Assembly: GCA_046726015.1 (NCBI GenBank)
Contig: JBKOZS010000222.1
Span: 1 to 24,052, forward strand
Source of the DNA: QHWT01 sp046726015
GTDB taxonomy: Bacteria; Acidobacteriota; Vicinamibacteria; Vicinamibacterales; 2-12-FULL-66-21
Direction: 5' to 3'
Length of the DNA stretch: 24,052 nt
Shown: in pieces, positions 23,853 through 24,052 of the stretch
How the letters are laid out: each line of letters begins with the position of its first letter
Numbering within the stretch: position 1 is the stretch's first letter
The notes under the pieces: model-generated
What the model saw: the letters and a program-made list of their open reading frames with translations, nothing else
The model's database searches: none
Told to the model about the DNA's origin: nothing
Position numbers and translations under genes: made by a program

Positions 23853-24052
23853 CTACGGGTTTGTAATCAGCTGTGACCCATCAAGCCACCAGCGAGTGAG
23901 AACTTTGTTCCAATCGTCCTCCGGTAATTGTCCAAACTCATAATCAACTCGGAACGCCCTTTGCTGAACTGCGGGGGGGCGGCGGGGAATCGGCCGGAAA
24001 TGAACACCCACGGGGCAGAAAACGTGCTGAAAGTAGACTTTCATCTCCATAC
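23853..24052 (-). CDS. Unrecognised ORF at right edge, probably partial
   Basis: The frame is open from the right edge to TAA at 23853-23855 (about 66 codons visible). ATG codons at 24050 and 24044 could be starts, or the gene may begin beyond the window. The readable product contains FQHVFCPVGVHFRP and DYEFGQLPEDDWNKVLTRWWLDG, a tryptophan-rich segment that looks like real protein rather than a shadow. I do not recognise a family. The DNA is visibly less GC-rich here than in the rest of the window, apart from one GGGGGGG run at about 23971-23977, so a different origin is possible. The lipoprotein gene is convergent, 43 bp away. Confidence 0.42.
   Translation of the reverse strand, partial: MEMKVYFQHVFCPVGVHFRPIPRRPPAVQQRAFRVDYEFGQLPEDDWNKVLTRWWLDGSQLITNP

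Overview
The window is high-GC chromosomal DNA that looks like a member of the Acidobacteriota, probably a Vicinamibacteria-like soil lineage. This is inferred from gene families, not from a marker gene. The pointers are a large two-module orphan MacB/FtsX permease of the ADOP type, a secreted DUF4097-like protein ending in a layered beta repeat, a PQQ sugar dehydrogenase beside a small fibronectin-like lipoprotein, and many short tandem or palindromic repeats between genes. No rRNA, tRNA, transposase, CRISPR array or prophage gene was recognised.

Layout. 1-414 (minus, cut by the left edge): hemerythrin-like protein with a very basic histone-like tail. 415-1096: an 88-bp nested inverted repeat, a likely one-helix membrane protein (658-816, minus) and a promoter. 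1097-1468 (plus): STAS anti-sigma antagonist. 1470-1995: two repeat hairpins and a small coiled-coil protein (minus). 1996-4951 (minus): bactofilin, then the ADOP permease. 5087-5881 (plus): secreted protein with two related halves, convergent with an FKBP lipoprotein (5924-6367, minus). 6460-9950 (plus): a VirJ/AcvB-type hydrolase overlapping an MprF/LpiA lysyl-phosphatidylglycerol synthase by 4 bp. 10117-11311: small zinc-ribbon protein (plus) and a GAF-HATPase anti-sigma kinase (minus). 11483-12061 (plus): DUF4097-like secreted protein. 12097-15345 (minus): AdiC-like antiporter and dCache histidine kinase. 15400-18654 (plus): SWIM-SNF2 helicase. 18657-18728: three copies of a GGGGTCAGACCCC palindrome. 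18719-19462 (minus): TSUP permease, divergent from a TPR protein with an unrecognised C-terminal domain (19461-20528). 20565-21178 (plus): a sigma-54-type promoter, a PRC-barrel protein and a small Cys-pair protein. 21213-23397 (minus): PQQ sugar dehydrogenase then a LysR regulator. 23429-23809 (plus): lipoprotein sharing a symmetric promoter with the dehydrogenase. 23853 to the right edge (minus): unrecognised ORF.

How the genes may work together. The clearest pathway unit is hydrolase plus MprF, which by analogy with the Agrobacterium lpiA-acvB pair would make and remove aminoacylated phosphatidylglycerol. The STAS protein and the GAF-HATPase kinase are the two halves of a partner-switching circuit, encoded 9 kb apart. 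The PQQ dehydrogenase, its LysR neighbour and the divergent lipoprotein look like one sugar-oxidation locus.

The most unusual signal is a 7-bp tandem repeat of unit CGAGGYC. It lies within the MprF coding sequence, where it must be translated as a seven-residue peptide repeat, and it recurs with the same unit in the promoter region of the anti-sigma kinase. A different 7-bp repeat forms a hairpin at 1891-1961. No complete novel multi-gene system is evident. The best candidates for new biology are the heptamer repeats, the nested palindrome at 478-565 and the TPR protein's C-terminal domain.
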